Below, one piece after another: positions 1 to 8,173 of a DNA stretch of 64,000 nucleotides. Positions within the stretch are counted from its first letter, which is position 1. Each line of letters starts with the position of its first letter. A model generated the notes under the pieces. That model saw only the letters and a program-made list of their open reading frames with translations, was not told where the DNA came from and searched no databases. Made by a program: the position numbers and the translations under genes. Origin of the DNA: Anabaena lutea FACHB-196 (lineage in GTDB: Bacteria > Cyanobacteriota > Cyanobacteriia > Cyanobacteriales > Nostocaceae); contig NZ_JACJST010000014.1 in the NCBI RefSeq assembly GCF_014698305.1, positions 104,693 through 168,692 on the forward strand, in the 5' to 3' direction.

Positions 1-1
1 T

Positions 2-622
2 CCCAAAATTATTATGGGATATAGTGATATTACTTCTTTATTATTAGCTATTAATGCCCGCAGTCGATTAATTACTTTTCATGGTGCAGTTGCTACATCA
101 ACTTGGAATCAATTTACAGTTGATTATTTTAAACGGATATTATTTAATGCCGAAATTGTAATCATGGAAAATAACCAAAATAGCGCCGGGAAAATAGAAG
201 TAATTGCACCGGGAAAAGCTAGGGGTAAAATTGTTGGTGGTAACTTGTCCGTCATAGCAGCAATGGTGGGTTCAGCTTATTTACCATCTTGGCGGAAAAG
301 TATTTTATTTCTCGAAGATATTGGCGAAGATATTTATCGCATAGACCGAATGCTGACGCAATTAAAAAATGCAGGTATTTTACAGCAAATTACGGGCTTT
401 ATTTTTGCACAATGTACTAATTGTCAATTGGGAGATGAACCATCATTTACATTAATGCAAATATTAAAACAGCACATTCAGCCTTTAGATATTCCCGCTT
501 GGTATGGTTCGATGATTGGTCATATTCAAGATAAATTTACAGTACCAATCGGTGTAGAAGTAGAAATAGATGCTGAGAATGGAACAATCAAAATGTTAGA
601 AGCGGCTGTAATACCAATTTAA
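2..622 (+). CDS. LD-carboxypeptidase, S66 family (5' truncated by window edge)
   Basis: The reading frame is open from base 2 (Pro-Lys-Ile-Ile-Met-Gly-Tyr-Ser-Asp), so the true start lies upstream and the ATG at 14 is internal. S66 peptidases (LdcA, MccF) trim the terminal D-Ala from muropeptide tetrapeptides or cleave related amide bonds. Counting from the ATG at 14, the nucleophile-elbow motif GYSD has its Ser at residue 4. A Glu lies in LEDIGEDIYRIDRML near 105, and a His lies in GHIQDKFTVPIG near 169. This spacing matches the S66 Ser-Glu-His triad, so the enzyme looks intact apart from the missing N-terminal third. It ends just before an integrase remnant. Assignment to muropeptide recycling is from the family, not from context. 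Confidence 0.88.
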   Translation, partial: PKIIMGYSDITSLLLAINARSRLITFHGAVATSTWNQFTVDYFKRILFNAEIVIMENNQNSAGKIEVIAPGKARGKIVGGNLSVIAAMVGSAYLPSWRKSILFLEDIGEDIYRIDRMLTQLKNAGILQQITGFIFAQCTNCQLGDEPSFTLMQILKQHIQPLDIPAWYGSMIGHIQDKFTVPIGVEVEIDAENGTIKMLEAAVIPI

Positions 623-627
623 TGTGA

Positions 628-756
628 AGTTGCACCACAGGAGTTAGCACCCACAACTTCCGACGTACTGCTTTAACCCAGATGAGTAGCGCGGGTATAC
701 CGTTTAGAGTGATTCAGGATCATGTGAAATTACATTGTTTTGTAGTATTTTCTTAA
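628..756 (+). pseudogene. tyrosine recombinase (integrase) C-terminal remnant
   Basis: Read in the frame of base 640, this stretch gives STHNFRRTALTQMSSAG followed by IPFRVIQDH. That resembles the box II region (HxxR) of phage-type tyrosine recombinases, where the family has T-H-x-F-R-R-T-x-L-T-x-M. The frame has no start codon, an upstream TGA at 625, and runs into TAA at 754. The rest of the catalytic domain, including the second His and the Tyr nucleophile, is absent. It abuts the stop of the LD-carboxypeptidase gene. I read it as a decayed integrase left by an old insertion. The similarity is short and judged by eye. Confidence 0.6.
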
Positions 757-1589
757 CTCAGATGTAGTCCACCATCAACAGGTAGTGCTACTCCAGTAAT
801 AAATGCTGCTTTAGGAGAGCATAAAAATGCTACTACTTCACCTATCTCTATCGGTGATGCCCAACGTTGCATTGGTGTATTTTTGATTGTATTTTTTATA
901 GTATCACTCTCTACTCCACCCCATTTAGAGGTGGCAAAATTCCAGGCTTCGGTCTTAATATAACCAGGAATAACTACATTGACTGTAATTCGTCGTGGTG
1001 CTAATGTCTTGGCGTAGTATCTTGTTAAAAACTCCACAACCGCCTTAGCTTGTCCTGGCATTGCATATGGCAACTGTGGCTTTTGGCTACTATTACATCC
1101 AGGAGAAGATATTGCTACTATATAACCGTTTTCATCCTCCATGTAATTAAGTGCTTTTTCCACACATCTAATGAAGCACTTAGGATAAACATTCTGATAA
1201 TAGTCATACTGCTCAAAGCTAGTAAAGCTACCATTCCCCAATAACTGAGTGTGAAGATTGCCAGCTAAATTTGCCTCTTTTGATTCAGCAGATGTTGTCA
1301 CCCCAACATAGAGTCCAGCATTATGAACAAAGGCTGTTAGCTTGCCTTCAAAATTATCTTCCACAGATTGGAATATTCTTTCAATAGTAGACTCTTGAGC
1401 TACATCACCTTTAACAATGTCAACTTTTATCTCATAGGTAGATTCAAGAGTAGCTTTTGCAGTTAATGCAGCCTCTTCATTAGCATTAAAGCCAAGTATA
1501 AGGTTATGTCCGTTCTTGGCTAGTTGCTGCGATATACCCCAACCAATTCCGCGAGTTCCACCTGTAACGATTGCTAATTTTGATAACAT
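753..1589 (-). CDS. SDR family oxidoreductase with atypical active-site spacing
   Basis: A 278-residue short-chain dehydrogenase with the NAD(P)-binding motif TGGTRGIG at residues 9-16, NAG near 90-92, and the late-domain signature VNVVIPGYIKTEAW. The start ATG at 1589 has a good ribosome-binding site (GAGGG just upstream). The active site is unusual: Ser161/162 and Tyr175 are placed normally, but the residue four after Tyr is Gly (YAMPGQAK). The only nearby Lys is at 182, giving Yx6K instead of Yx3K. There is also a long insert around 105-140. Substrate unknown. It stands alone between an integrase remnant and a MITE, so there is no operon context. Confidence 0.85.
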   Translation of the reverse strand: MLSKLAIVTGGTRGIGWGISQQLAKNGHNLILGFNANEEAALTAKATLESTYEIKVDIVKGDVAQESTIERIFQSVEDNFEGKLTAFVHNAGLYVGVTTSAESKEANLAGNLHTQLLGNGSFTSFEQYDYYQNVYPKCFIRCVEKALNYMEDENGYIVAISSPGCNSSQKPQLPYAMPGQAKAVVEFLTRYYAKTLAPRRITVNVVIPGYIKTEAWNFATSKWGGVESDTIKNTIKNTPMQRWASPIEIGEVVAFLCSPKAAFITGVALPVDGGLHLS

Positions 1590-1676
1590 ATTTTCCCTCT
1601 TTATTAAAGTACAGCAGTTCTATATGAGTTGTGATTTGTAGATAATAGTAGATTAAATGAATAGAATACACTTTGA

Positions 1677-1842
1677 GAGGATGTTTGAAAAGTATCAGAA
1701 TTAATCGAGATCCCCCCAACCCCCCTTTCTAAGGGGGGCTAAATTCTTCAAAGTCCCCCTTAGAAAGGGGAATTTAGGGGGATCTGCGGGTGTCAGATCC
1801 AACACGAAAAAGTTTTCAAACAACCTCTTTTCAAACAACCTC
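1677..1842. mobile_element. MITE copy A, GAGG ends, TGA target duplication
   Basis: A 151-bp non-coding element (1677-1827) begins GAGGATGTTTGAAAA and ends TTTTCAAACAACCTC, an imperfect terminal inverted repeat. The last 15 bp are duplicated exactly in tandem (1813-1827 and 1828-1842). The interior holds a C-run/G-run palindrome. TGA precedes the left end (1674-1676) and follows the right end (1843-1845), a candidate 3-bp target duplication. A reverse-oriented relative lies at 11602-11753 with TAA on both sides. Ends starting GAG with a TNA duplication fit mobilisation by an IS5-family (IS1031-type) transposase. No such transposase gene is in this window. Confidence 0.8.
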
Positions 1843-1845
1843 TGA

Positions 1846-2023
1846 TGATCTTTTTTATTAGATTTGATTTCAGATACTTTAGTCTCCTCAATGTGGGTTT
1901 TAAGTCTTTAACCGAACAGAATATAGCATTTCCTAGTCTAATGAAGTACAAAATTATCTACGTCCATCTGCGTTTAATTGTTACTGCTTGTACCTCATGA
2001 CAATGGGAATTGCTATATAACAA
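1846..2023. other. rest of the 1590-2023 spacer, nothing recognised
   Basis: Outside the MITE this spacer between the divergently read neighbours holds AT-rich sequence without an open frame, a convincing terminator or a known RNA. The kinase gene stop lies at 2024, so its terminator would be expected here, but I see no clear hairpin with a T-run. Confidence 0.4.
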
Positions 2024-3721
2024 TTATCGCCACCCTAACCAACGTAAGCAAGGAACAATAAGGTAGTAACTCAACCCTAAGCACAAACTGATTAAAACAC
2101 CCATTAAACCAAAAAAAACTATGGGTAGGAATAATTCAACCCAGCTAGGTTGACTGGAAAAATGGAAGATAGGCGCTGGAACCCCTAAATTAATCAAGGC
2201 TGCGAGGATGTTGGCACTGCCAAAGGAAGCTAGAAAAGCGTAAGCTAGGTAATGGGAGCGAAGACCTAAACCCAAGGTGAGTAAGGAAACTGAGACCAAA
2301 ATCCAGGCTACCAAACCCTCAGCGCTATTATGTGGTTTGATAAATTGCCAAATTATCCAGCCCGCACTATAACCAATTAAACCCATAAGTGATGCTACTA
2401 AAAATCGTCGCTTTTGACCAAAACTCCCAGATAGGGTGAGTCCCCAAGCGGTTCCAAAACCAGCTATGGCAAATACTAAAATTTCTGGGGCTGAAGCAGG
2501 TTGATAATTTTGTGAGAGTTCAACTAGTTGACGGGAGATGAATTCCACAACCCCTGCGCCTAATTTTGTCTGATAAGCCAAAATAAAACCGACGATTGTA
2601 CCTAACATAGCGCCGATACTGCCCAAAATCATCGCCCAAATTGTTCCTAGACAAGCTAGTAAGAATTTAAATATCGTCCTAATGGTGAATGCTGTAGTAT
2701 TACTTACAGTTTGGGTAAATTTGGTAACTGTTTGGCGGACAGATTTTCCCAGTCGGGTAAAGAATCCTGGTTGTGATCCAGCGGGGACAATTTTCAGTAA
2801 CCGTTTTTGAATAATACCTGCATGGGCGGGACGCGATCGCACTTCCTTCTGTACCATTTCATCTAATAAGTCGGCCAGACGGGGGTTAATATTGCATCGA
2901 TTGCGCCAGCGTAACTCCCCAGTCATGGGATCTTCTAAATCCTGGGGATATCTTCCTGTAAGTAATTCAATTATCGTCCTTCCCAAGGCATAAAAATCCG
3001 CAGCAGGCCCAACATTACCGCCAATCACTTGTTCTGGTGGACTGTAACCAGAAGAAAATAACCGCGTAGAAGGGATGTGCGATCGCAATATCGCCCCACT
3101 AAATTGTTTAGCCCCGCCAAAATCAATCAACACCAATTGTTCCGCCTGAAGAGGTGCAGTTGGCGAAGGTTGACGCAGCATTAAATTAGAAGGTTTGATG
3201 TCCCGGTGAATAATTTGGCGTTTGTGCAGTTCCTGCAAAATCTTTACCGCTTGGGCGAACCAATTTAGCACCAAATCCTCTGGACATCCTTGAGGATAAT
3301 TTTTGCGGATTTCTTCTAAATTTTGCCCATCAATTTTTTCCATCACCAGACAAGCCAACTGGTGCGGTTTAGGACTAGTCAAATTGATTTGAAAATACCC
3401 GTCAGCATCAACTTTGGGGACACCAGGATGACGGAAATTACTTAAAACTTCCGCTTCTTGGATAAACAATTCCAGCGCCTTGGGGGAATCTTCCACCAAG
3501 ACTTTCAGCACTTTTTCTGTCTGGGTCTTTTCATCCCAAACAGTGTAAATTTGAGCAAATCCACCCGATCCTAGGGGTTCGAGTGAGTGATAACGGTCTA
3601 ACAACTGTAGCGGTGCGCCACAACTGTTACAAAATTTGTTTCCCCAAGGTTGGGGGTAAGGACGTTGACAATGAGGATTTATGCAGTGAACCGCACTCTG
3701 ATTTATCTGGGACAAAACCAC
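2024..3721 (-). CDS. membrane-anchored serine/threonine protein kinase
   Basis: A 565-residue Hanks-type kinase. The N-terminus is a zinc-ribbon-like segment with four Cys (CINPHC and CNSCG, about residues 13-35). The kinase domain (about 45-315) shows the glycine loop GSGGFAQIY, the VLKVL lysine, the catalytic loop HRDIKPSN and DFGG, followed by GYSPPEQ. The C-terminal 200 residues contain several hydrophobic spans, so the kinase is probably anchored in the membrane with a cytoplasmic catalytic head. The apparent start is GTG at 3721; no ATG precedes the zinc ribbon. This zinc-ribbon/kinase/multi-span layout is common in filamentous cyanobacteria. The signal sensed is unknown. Confidence 0.9.
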   Translation of the reverse strand: MVLSQINQSAVHCINPHCQRPYPQPWGNKFCNSCGAPLQLLDRYHSLEPLGSGGFAQIYTVWDEKTQTEKVLKVLVEDSPKALELFIQEAEVLSNFRHPGVPKVDADGYFQINLTSPKPHQLACLVMEKIDGQNLEEIRKNYPQGCPEDLVLNWFAQAVKILQELHKRQIIHRDIKPSNLMLRQPSPTAPLQAEQLVLIDFGGAKQFSGAILRSHIPSTRLFSSGYSPPEQVIGGNVGPAADFYALGRTIIELLTGRYPQDLEDPMTGELRWRNRCNINPRLADLLDEMVQKEVRSRPAHAGIIQKRLLKIVPAGSQPGFFTRLGKSVRQTVTKFTQTVSNTTAFTIRTIFKFLLACLGTIWAMILGSIGAMLGTIVGFILAYQTKLGAGVVEFISRQLVELSQNYQPASAPEILVFAIAGFGTAWGLTLSGSFGQKRRFLVASLMGLIGYSAGWIIWQFIKPHNSAEGLVAWILVSVSLLTLGLGLRSHYLAYAFLASFGSANILAALINLGVPAPIFHFSSQPSWVELFLPIVFFGLMGVLISLCLGLSYYLIVPCLRWLGWR

Positions 3722-3803
3722 GAAAATACAAAGGCTGGATCGATTTTAGCGCTTCTTTAGGGTTAGGGAAGGAAAAATATCAGAGTTACGATAAAAATCA
3801 GTC

Positions 3804-4319
3804 TCAACCTTGAAAGTTTTCTTCCCCCACACATTGTCTGATAAATTTATTGATAGTGTAGATATCATGTCGAATATCTTGGGCTTTGATATAGTCGGTG
3901 TGAATTGGAATAGTTTTTAGAGATTTCAAAATTAGGACAAGACGGCCAACTTGACCCAAGCGATCGTAATATTGTTCAATATCAGCACGCTGAATATCTG
4001 CAAATGAGTACTTTATAACTGTGCTACTGCCTAAACTTTTGTATTCTATAACTACCTGACTCATGCTTTTGTCGAAACTACAAGTCACTTCAGGAGTTGA
4101 GACTTCAGAACTGGCCACAGCAATTAAAAAAATCAGAAATGTACCGTAAATTAAATGTGCATTTTGTTGAGTTAGGGAACCTGGTATAAAAAATACTTTA
4201 TACAGATAAGCACAGAGTTGATAAACTAAAAAGGCAATTAATAAACCTGCTAAAAACCAGTCCTTAGTAGGTTGGTGTTTCATTACCAATTTTTCGTCAG
4301 TTAATATCAAAATTTTCAT
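3804..4319 (-). CDS. hypothetical membrane protein
   Basis: A 171-residue protein with no recognised family. It has two hydrophobic spans in the N-terminal half (WFLAGLLIAFLVYQLCAYLY and, later, IYGTFLIFLIAVASS), followed by a soluble region rich in beta-prone segments that ends FIRQCVGEENFQG. I place the start at ATG 4319 because AGAGGTG sits immediately upstream at normal spacing. A longer frame could begin at 4421 but would run into the divergent glycosyltransferase gene. The layout of two helices plus a cytoplasmic domain suggests a PH-like or photosynthesis-associated small membrane protein, but this is speculative. Confidence 0.65.
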   Translation of the reverse strand: MKILILTDEKLVMKHQPTKDWFLAGLLIAFLVYQLCAYLYKVFFIPGSLTQQNAHLIYGTFLIFLIAVASSEVSTPEVTCSFDKSMSQVVIEYKSLGSSTVIKYSFADIQRADIEQYYDRLGQVGRLVLILKSLKTIPIHTDYIKAQDIRHDIYTINKFIRQCVGEENFQG

Positions 4320-4422
4320 GATCACCTCTTCATATAAACTTTGAGGTATGACTACATAAGTGCTTCCCGATTTTACTGAAGATTCATTATTATCCGCATT
4401 CATTTTATACAATTTAAACATC

Positions 4423-5112
4423 GTGAATCAAAATATCACCACGGACAGAATTTCTATTATTATTCCCACACTTAATGAAGCCAGTAATATCACAGAAACA
4501 TTAGCTAGTATTCAACCCAGCACTAATGTAGAAATCATCGTAGTTGATGGCGGTTCAAAGGATAATACACAGAAAATAGTTCAATCATTAGGTATAACAG
4601 TTATCTCCTCTCCTCCCGGTCGGGCTGTACAAATGAATACTGGTGCAGCAATTGCTAGTGGAGAAATTGTTTTGTTTCTCCATGCAGATACTCGTTTACC
4701 CAATGGTTTTGATGTGATGATTCGCACTACATTACAAAAGCCAAAAGTTGTAGCTGGTGCTTTTGCTTTACGGATAGATGCACCGCATGGGGGACTGCGT
4801 TTGGTAGAATGGGGAGTGAAATGGCGATCGCACTTTTGGCAACTACCCTACGGCGACCAAGCTATTTTTTTAACTAAAGCCACATTTAAGCAAATTGGTA
4901 ATTTTCCTGACTTGCCGATTATGGAAGACTTTGAACTTATCCGACGGCTAAAACGCTTGGGTAAAATTGCTATTGTTTCCGTGCCTGTAATCACATCTCC
5001 ACGTAAATGGCTAAAAAAGGGAATTCTTACAATTACTATACTTAATCAAATCATCATTCTTACATATTTACTTGGTGTTTCACCACAGCGAATTCGCAGT
5101 TGGTATCGGTAA
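4423..5112 (+). CDS. family 2 glycosyltransferase, TIGR04283-like (rSAM/selenodomain-associated)
   Basis: A GT-A glycosyltransferase of about 229 residues. Visible motifs are ISIIIPTLNEASNI at the N-terminus, EIIVVDGGSKDNT, the metal-binding FLHADTRLP (in place of DxD), GDQAIF and MEDFELIRRLKR, with a hydrophobic C-terminus. This short form matches the TIGR04283 subfamily, often encoded beside radical-SAM/selenodomain and metalloid genes. The start is taken as GTG 4423, directly before the conserved core. An in-frame ATG at 4360 would overlap the upstream region of the divergent gene. It is followed by a TVP38-type membrane protein and a MerA-like flavoprotein on the same strand, which may form a transcription unit. 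The acceptor is unknown. Confidence 0.85.
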   Translation: MNQNITTDRISIIIPTLNEASNITETLASIQPSTNVEIIVVDGGSKDNTQKIVQSLGITVISSPPGRAVQMNTGAAIASGEIVLFLHADTRLPNGFDVMIRTTLQKPKVVAGAFALRIDAPHGGLRLVEWGVKWRSHFWQLPYGDQAIFLTKATFKQIGNFPDLPIMEDFELIRRLKRLGKIAIVSVPVITSPRKWLKKGILTITILNQIIILTYLLGVSPQRIRSWYR

Positions 5113-5228
5113 GAAAAATTTAGGTAAATTGTAGGTATTTCGCACTAAGATAGTAATTATTAATCGTTAAAAATTTCATAATTACGATTAAATTTCACAT
5201 TATTAAATACATCAAAATTTTGGGAATT

Positions 5229-5891
5229 ATGAATATTCAACTTTTATTACAAGAATCTATTCATTCATCTGATTTTAATCTTACAGAAATTATAAAAAAT
5301 GCATTATATTGGATTGATAGCCTGGGTACAATAGGAGCAATAGCTTTTATTATCATCTATATTATTGCTACTATTGCTTTTTTACCAGCTGCAATTCTCA
5401 CTTTAGGTGCTGGTGTTGTTTTTGGTGTATTTTGGGGTTCTGTTTATGTGTTTATTGGTGCAACTCTCGGTGCTATAGCAGCATTTTTAATAGGACGTTA
5501 TGTAGCTAGAAATTGGGTGGACAAAAAGATTGCAGATAACAAACAATTTACTGCTATTGACAAAGCCGTGAGTAAGAAAGGCTTAAAAATTGTCTTTTTA
5601 ACACGACTTTCGCCGCTATTTCCTTTCAATTTATTAAATTACGCCTTGGGAATTACAGGAGTTTCTTTCAAAGACTATTTTTTCGGTTCTGTCGGCATGA
5701 TTCCGGGAACAATTATGTATGTTTACATTGGTTCATTCGCTGGAAACATCGCACTGATTGGCACAGAAGCCCAACCTACAAATATGACTCTCACATGGGT
5801 GATTAAAATTTTGAGTTTTATAGCCACATTGGCTGTCACCATTTATGTTACCAGTGTAGCCAAGAAAGCTTTAGAGGAAGAAGTTTTATAG
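5229..5891 (+). CDS. TVP38/TMEM64 (DedA-like) membrane protein
   Basis: A 220-residue polytopic inner-membrane protein of the TVP38/TMEM64 (SNARE-associated, VTT) family. It shows the central signature GAGVVFGVFWGSVYVFIGATLG, then AAFLIGRYVAR, and the second half has FLTRLSPLFPFNLLNYALGITGV and PGTIMYVYIGS. Members are thought to act as lipid scramblases or proton-linked transporters. ATG 5229 is used; a TTG nine bases earlier is less likely. In many bacteria this family is encoded next to, or fused with, a mercuric-reductase-like flavoprotein, and the next gene here is exactly that type. Confidence 0.9.
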   Translation: MNIQLLLQESIHSSDFNLTEIIKNALYWIDSLGTIGAIAFIIIYIIATIAFLPAAILTLGAGVVFGVFWGSVYVFIGATLGAIAAFLIGRYVARNWVDKKIADNKQFTAIDKAVSKKGLKIVFLTRLSPLFPFNLLNYALGITGVSFKDYFFGSVGMIPGTIMYVYIGSFAGNIALIGTEAQPTNMTLTWVIKILSFIATLAVTIYVTSVAKKALEEEVL

Positions 5892-6051
5892 ATTTTATAG
5901 ATTTTATAAATCTTATTAGTTTATATGGGAATTGTTAAATACAAAACTGACAAAATATTGCTGAGGGTATATTCATGGTAAAGATAACAGATTAAGTGAA
6001 GACTAGAATCAAAAACATAGTTTATACTTCACCCTTTAGAGGTAATACATA

Positions 6052-7599
6052 ATGTCTACTACAGAATTTGAGAGAGTTACAGTTTTGCCAATGGATGAGT
6101 ATAATCAAAATTTGGTTGCTAATGTTCATCCATCAAATTGGGTTAATCCTCAACCCGCTGATGACTATGATTTGGTAGTAATTGGTGCAGGTACAGCAGG
6201 ATTAGTTGTGGCTGCGGGTGCTGCGGGTTTAGATTTGGGTTTAAAAATAGCATTAATTGAAAAGAATCTCATGGGTGGAGATTGCTTAAATGTGGGTTGT
6301 ATACCATCTAAATCTTTAATTCGGTCTTCTCGTACAGTTGGGGAAATGTGGAAATCTAAGGATTTAGGTATTAATATTCCCCAACATATTGAGATTGATT
6401 TTGCTACAGTTATGGGAAGAATGCGGCGAATTAGGTCTAGTATTAGTCATCATGATTCAGCAGATCGGTTTAAAAATTTAGGTGTTGATGTCTTTTTCGG
6501 TGATGGTAGGTTTGCGAGTAACAATACCGTGGAGGTTGGTGGCAAAACTCTTAAGTTTAAAAAGGCTGTGATTGCTACTGGTGCAAGAGCAGTTAAACCT
6601 GCAATTACTGGCATAGAAGCAGCGGGTTATCTAACTAATGAAACGGTTTTTTCCCTAATTCAAAAACCAGAAAAGTTAGCGGTAATTGGTGGCGGACCGA
6701 TTGGTTGCGAATTGGCGCAGACTTTCCGTCGATTGGGTTGTGAAGTGACATTATTTCATAGTGGTTCTCACATTTTAAATAAAGAAGATGGAGAAGCAGC
6801 AGCAATTTTGCAACAGGTTTTGATGGCTGAAGGTATTCGCTTAGTGCTGAATTGTAAGATAGAAGAAGTGGTGACAGTTACAGAAGGAAAACGGCTTTAT
6901 TTTTCTGTGAATGGACATCGAGATTCTGTCACAGTCAATGAAATTTTAGTAGGTGCTGGACGTGCGCCAAATGTGGAAGGTTTGAATTTAGAAAAAGTGG
7001 GTGTGGAGTATGACAAACACCAAGGTGTGAAGGTAAATGATTATTTGCAAACTACAAATTCTAAAATTTATGCGGCTGGCGATATCTGCATGGATTGGAA
7101 GTTTACCCATGCAGCAGATGCTGCGGCGCGAATTGTGATTAAAAATACCCTATTTTCTCCTTTTGGTGTGGGACGCGCTCAACTCAGTAAGCTGGTGATG
7201 CCTTGGGTAACATATACTGACCCGGAAATTGCCCATGTGGGGATGTATGCAGATGAGGCTCAAAAAATGGGTATTGAGATCACGACTATTAAGATTCCTT
7301 TTAGTAGTGTAGATCGTGCGATCGCAGATAGTGAAGAATCAGGATTTCTGAAAATCCATTACAAAACCGGTTCAGATCAAATTCTCGGTGCAACTATTGT
7401 CGCTAGTCATGCGGGGGAAATGATTTCGGAAATAACCACCGCCATGGTCAATAAAATCGGTCTTAGCAAACTCAGTAGTGTGATTCATCCTTACCCAACT
7501 CAAGCCGAAGCGATTAAAAAAGCAGCGGATACTTATCGACGCACACTACTGACACCAAATAGTAAAAAAATCTTAGGATTTTTACCCAGATTTTCTTGA
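6052..7599 (+). CDS. mercuric-reductase-like FAD/NAD(P) disulfide oxidoreductase
   Basis: A 515-residue class I pyridine nucleotide-disulfide oxidoreductase. After a 40-residue N-terminal extension come the FAD motif VVIGAGTAGLVVAAG, the redox disulfide GGDCLNVGCIPSK, the NAD(P) motif AVIGGGPIGCELAQ, and the second FAD site ending YAAGDIC. The dimerisation domain ends near HPYPTQAEAIKKAA instead of the usual HxHPT. There is no N-terminal heavy-metal domain and no C-terminal vicinal Cys pair, so true Hg(II) reduction is doubtful despite the family name. It follows a TVP38 gene by 160 bp. A link with a membrane quinone, thiol or metalloid process is inference from that pairing. Confidence 0.9.
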   Translation: MSTTEFERVTVLPMDEYNQNLVANVHPSNWVNPQPADDYDLVVIGAGTAGLVVAAGAAGLDLGLKIALIEKNLMGGDCLNVGCIPSKSLIRSSRTVGEMWKSKDLGINIPQHIEIDFATVMGRMRRIRSSISHHDSADRFKNLGVDVFFGDGRFASNNTVEVGGKTLKFKKAVIATGARAVKPAITGIEAAGYLTNETVFSLIQKPEKLAVIGGGPIGCELAQTFRRLGCEVTLFHSGSHILNKEDGEAAAILQQVLMAEGIRLVLNCKIEEVVTVTEGKRLYFSVNGHRDSVTVNEILVGAGRAPNVEGLNLEKVGVEYDKHQGVKVNDYLQTTNSKIYAAGDICMDWKFTHAADAAARIVIKNTLFSPFGVGRAQLSKLVMPWVTYTDPEIAHVGMYADEAQKMGIEITTIKIPFSSVDRAIADSEESGFLKIHYKTGSDQILGATIVASHAGEMISEITTAMVNKIGLSKLSSVIHPYPTQAEAIKKAADTYRRTLLTPNSKKILGFLPRFS

Positions 7600-7681
7600 T
7601 TGGGCGATTTTTACCCAAATTGCCAATATTTATCGTAAATTCTAGGGTTTAAGACCCCTATATCTACACGTAGTCTCAGTT

Positions 7682-7706
7682 GAGTTGGGGTAAGTTTCCC
7701 CGACTC
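7682..7706. terminator. hairpin between convergent genes
   Basis: GAGTTGGGG (7682-7690) pairs with CCCCGACTC (7698-7706), allowing one G-U pair, around a 7-base loop. It lies about 80 bp past the flavoprotein stop and before the convergent small gene. No clean T-run follows, so it may be a repeat or a processing or termination hairpin. Confidence 0.4.
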
Positions 7707-7715
7707 CAACTGTCT

Positions 7716-7759
7716 TCAATTTTCAATTTTCAATTTTCAATTTTCAATTTTTAATTTTT
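7716..7759. repeat. short tandem repeat, TTTTCAA unit
   Basis: About five tandem copies of a 7-8 bp unit (CAATTTT), drifting to TTTTTAA at the right end. It directly abuts the stop of the 85-residue gene. A similar TTTTCAATTTTTAA block occurs after aroA at about 55700-55728. These are typical short tandemly repeated sequences of filamentous cyanobacteria. Confidence 0.75.
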
Positions 7760-8015
7760 AAAGTTCTGAAGCCGTATCAGGAGCAATAATTTCTCCAGTA
7801 CCCAATTTTAAAATCATGTCCTGGTCGGTAATCAGTTCATTGAGTTCTTTAACTTTTAAATTCATTTTCTCACAAGCTTGGCGTAGTTCTTGAGCAAATC
7901 TTTTTAGATTATCGCCATAGCCACATTGATAAGCCGCAGTTTCTATTCCCAGATTGGCATTGGCTCTAGCACAATCTACGAGTTCTGTACCATGCAATGG
8001 TGTTAAGGATACCAT
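7758..8015 (-). CDS. small conserved hypothetical protein (85 aa)
   Basis: No domain recognised. The protein has two Cys (DCARANANLG and AYQCGYG) in the first third, then a charged, probably helical segment (LKRFAQELRQACEKMNLKVKELNELITDQ) and a short tail. It is soluble, with no signal peptide. The ATG at 8015 is the only good start. It is convergent with the flavoprotein gene and upstream of the stress-type SDR on the other side. The stop codon lies within a short tandem repeat. Confidence 0.6.
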   Translation of the reverse strand: MVSLTPLHGTELVDCARANANLGIETAAYQCGYGDNLKRFAQELRQACEKMNLKVKELNELITDQDMILKLGTGEIIAPDTASEL

Positions 8016-8173
8016 AAACGTAGTTATTACATATAACTATTTACATTGATACCCTAACAGGCATTGAAGATCGATTCATCCCTCTAATTAAATAGATCTT
8101 TCAAGAGATGGGGATAAAAATAGAAATTAGGAATTTTCCCCTTCTCCTCTATATTATGTCCATATGATGAAAA

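Noticed and set aside
6052..7599. Naming the flavoprotein a true mercuric reductase
   Set aside because: It lacks the heavy-metal domain and the C-terminal Cys pair needed for mercury handling.
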